NCBI GenBank assembly: GCA_018398765.1
Contig: JAHBMJ010000035.1
Span: forward strand, 1 to 64,000
Source: Chromera velia
Lineage: Eukaryota > Sar > Chromeraceae
DNA: 64,000 nt
Direction: 5' to 3'
Part shown: in pieces, positions 62,128 to 64,000 of the stretch
Position numbering within the stretch: position 1 is the stretch's first letter
How the letters are laid out: each line of letters opens with the position of its first letter
Notes under the pieces: generated by a model
Seen by the model: the letters and a program-made list of their open reading frames with translations, nothing else
Database searches by the model: none
Told to the model about the DNA's origin: nothing
Translations under genes and position numbers: made by a program

Positions 62128-62919
62128 TAGTGACCATGTTTGATTTGATTATATTTGATTTGATTTGATTTGATTTGAGCTTCAACCTCAAATATTTAAT
62201 ATTTGAGGTAAGATTTGAGGTTAACCTCTTAGGGTTCCTCACTGAGTCACTGACTTACTGTCACTCTGATCATTTTTCTCATGACAGTAGTTATCAGAAC
62301 ATTTCTGATGTATGTTTCAAAAATTTAAAAAAATATATGACTTTCCTGAATGCGACCACATGTCGAGGGTGATCGACACTCGTCGGGTCGCTGCTTTTCT
62401 CAACCTGTCTTTGATTGACAGAATAATCTCGTTCTTCAGTGTTGGGAGCAGAAGTCTCTGCACCTTCCCCACAGACGGGAGATCGTAGCGGGGGTCCAGT
62501 GCCTTGACCAGCTTTCGCAATGCCTCGTTTTCTGTGAGATGAGGCCAGCCAGCACTGGCCAGAAAGTCAGTGGTCAGCATATCGCACTTGATTCTCTTCT
62601 CATGCGTCTCTGCATATGGTGCGACCACGGCTTCTGCTTCATCTTTAATGGGGAAAAACGTTCGCACGTCAGGCTGCTTCGTCCCCCCCGCCCCCTCCGA
62701 TCGCTTCTCCTGTTAGGTTTTTCCATTTGAATCAGCATGCGTGATGGATCGGTACTTGCAAAAGTTTTTTCGGGACCTTCATATTTGAGGTTGAAAGTCA
62801 TATTGATCAAATATTTGATCGTATTTGATAGGTCCTTAAACACTAGGTCCTCCCTGACTGGATATTTGATTTGAGCTTAAGCCCTACCTCAAATCAAATC
62901 AAATCAAACATGGTTACTA
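62128..62919 (-). mobile_element. hAT-like DNA transposon, internally deleted
   Basis: A 792-bp element. The left end is TAGTGACCATGTTTGATTTG, and the right end read from the opposite strand is TAGTAACCATGTTTGATTTG. The flanks GCTGCGCT (62120-62127) and GCCGCGCT (62920-62927) form an 8-bp target-site duplication with one mismatch. TAG-type termini and an 8-bp duplication are hAT hallmarks. Inside, on the minus strand from 62667 to 62317, 116 codons read like the N-terminal part of a hAT/BED-type transposase: LRKLVKALDPRYDLPS, a helical segment, then VSITLDMWS (family pattern D.W). The frame ends soon after this, so the catalytic core and dimerisation domain are absent and the copy is non-autonomous. 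Subterminal GATTTGATTT and AACCTCAAAT repeats are present at both ends. Confidence 0.8.
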
Positions 62920-63087
62920 GCCGCGCTCCCCCCCTAGAATGGTAAGAAGTCAATTTAAGAACAGTAGAGATTATGACCTTAAGGACTTCAAGCAGATGGT
63001 GTTGTCAACCGGTTTTCTTAATTAGAAAACGGAGACCGTAGGAGCCGACCAGAGAGCAAGGACCTAATTAAGGGGAGAACATTTTTG

Positions 63088-63252
63088 AGGGTGGTGACCC
63101 TCAGTCCGGGGATGAGCTTGCAGATGAAGCCCAACACCTTTCGGCCGAGCTTGCCAATCTGTTTGCTGATCAAAAAGCAGAAGGGGATCGCATTTTTCCA
63201 GCCCGTCGGCGACTTCCGCAGGCTGTAGCCCTTAAAGCTAGACTTAGCTAGT
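63088..63252 (+). other. Orphan protein-like frame, possibly an exon or transposon remnant
   Basis: A plus-strand frame of about 55 codons after a TTTTTGAG acceptor-like site reads as a plausible helix-rich peptide (GDELADEAQHLSAELANLFA, then GDRIFPARRRLPQAV). It ends at TAG near 63250. No start, partner exon or family was identified. It lies between two hAT-related sequences, so a transposase fragment is possible. Confidence 0.25.
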
Positions 63253-63269
63253 GCAAAAGCCCATGTTTC

Positions 63270-63425
63270 TAGTGACTAGATTTGATTTGAAGTAGAGCTT
63301 AACCTCAAATAAAATCTTAGGCCTGAGAAACTTTAGCATGATAGGGCCTATCAAATCCTATCAAATCTACTTCAAATCTGACTTTTTAACCTCAAATCTT
63401 CGAGGTTAATCCGTCATCCAGTCTC
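63270..63425. mobile_element. Second, shorter relative of the hAT-like element
   Basis: Starts TAGTGACTAGATTTGATTTG and contains GAGCTTAACCTCAAAT and ATCAAATCTACTTCAAATC. These resemble the TIR and subterminal repeats of the 62128-62919 element. About 150 bp, without coding sequence. The right end is not clearly defined. Confidence 0.5.
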
Positions 63426-64000
63426 TCAAATGAGTCTTTGCACTTTTTTATACGAAAAAAAAAAAAGATTTCACATGAATATGAACGCCCAAACGCTTTT
63501 CTAAATGTCTGTTCAGTAAAAAAAAGGTCATCCAGTATATTTTTCAGACATTCAAGTTTTGATAGAGGGTTTAAAGTGGTTCTTTATTATGCTGTGGCAG
63601 TTTTTACGCTTCTTTCTTTGCCTTAGGCCCTTCTTCAGTCCCCTTTTATCAAACCGATGAACGATGCTAAACAATCCCATAGGTCATAACAACAAGAAGG
63701 CCGCATTAGTGTATACTGCCGGCTAGTACGCGACGAAAGTGTAGTCTGCAGAAAGAGGGAGTAATGTAATTGTATGCCAAGTTAAGATTTCGGGTGAAGA
63801 AGGATGAACTCTGAGAAGGAGAGGGAGAGACGATTTGTGGGTGTAAATATGCCGCCACTGCCAGTCTGCCACCTCCTCCTTCCAAAAACATCTTGTTGCA
63901 GCCCACACGGTCTAACCATTGTATCCGACGCACAGGATTTGCTAGTGGTGTCGACTGTGTTATGTCATCTTCAGTGTAGCTATCATTGTCTGTCAAGAGT
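63426..64000. other. Window end, no firm gene
   Basis: A minus-strand frame from 63996 to 63706 (96 codons, starting MTDNDSYTEDDITQ) and a short plus frame at 63438-63626 are open, but neither shows splice context, composition or a family that I can support. The former could be the 3' end of a gene entering from the right. Confidence 0.3.

Overview
The window looks like nuclear DNA of an intron-dense unicellular eukaryote. Genes lie on both strands. Most coding exons are 30-200 bp, introns are about 100-600 bp, 3' splice sites are nearly always TGCAG or CAG, and tri- and tetranucleotide microsatellites sit inside introns. A chromerid-type alga (alveolate, Chromera-like) is my best guess from this style, but nothing here proves the taxon. 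There are two assembly gaps, 11428-11448 (flanked by poly-C) and 50143-50317 (flanked by poly-G).

Layout: 1-2500, the 3' part of an unrecognised + strand gene. 3660-4942, a small four-exon membrane-protein gene (-). 5394 to about 12700, an unrecognised gene (-) with at least 18 exons that join in one frame. 13585-15582, an intronless GT18 (MGAT5-like) glycosyltransferase (+), head-to-head with the previous gene. 17447-21464, an AGC kinase with a GRK-like layout (-). 22273-26777, an ankyrin-repeat protein (+) with one repeat per exon. 28549-29559, an intronless leucine-rich-repeat protein (+). 29883-31230, a two-EF-hand protein (+). 32683-34532, the 3' end of an acidic unrecognised gene (-). 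35098-36291, an intronless protein with two D...QVK nuclease-like cores (-). 37976-54098, a large SCAPER homologue (-). 55149-61086, a complete 15-exon DNAJC21/Jjj1 homologue (+). 61087-64000, AT-rich DNA rich in DNA-transposon remains, including a 792-bp hAT-like element with inverted repeats and a target-site duplication.

Functionally this is a mixed housekeeping and signalling neighbourhood: 60S ribosome biogenesis (DNAJC21), an ER/ciliary-type protein (SCAPER), calcium binding (EF-hand), an AGC kinase, Golgi-type glycosylation (GT18) and two protein-interaction proteins (ANK, LRR). There is no operon-like logic. Genes meet either head-to-head over short spacers or tail-to-tail over AT-rich spacers of 0.8-1.9 kb.

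The most unusual signal is in splicing. About half of the best-resolved introns start GTCAG, with C at +3, and (GTCA)n microsatellites grow directly out of several of these 5' splice sites. Other points of interest are a dispersed GC-rich repeat family (about 21.8 kb and 27.4-27.8 kb), the duplicated QVK nuclease-like protein, a long perfect inverted repeat in a divergent promoter, and exon/repeat congruence in the ankyrin gene.
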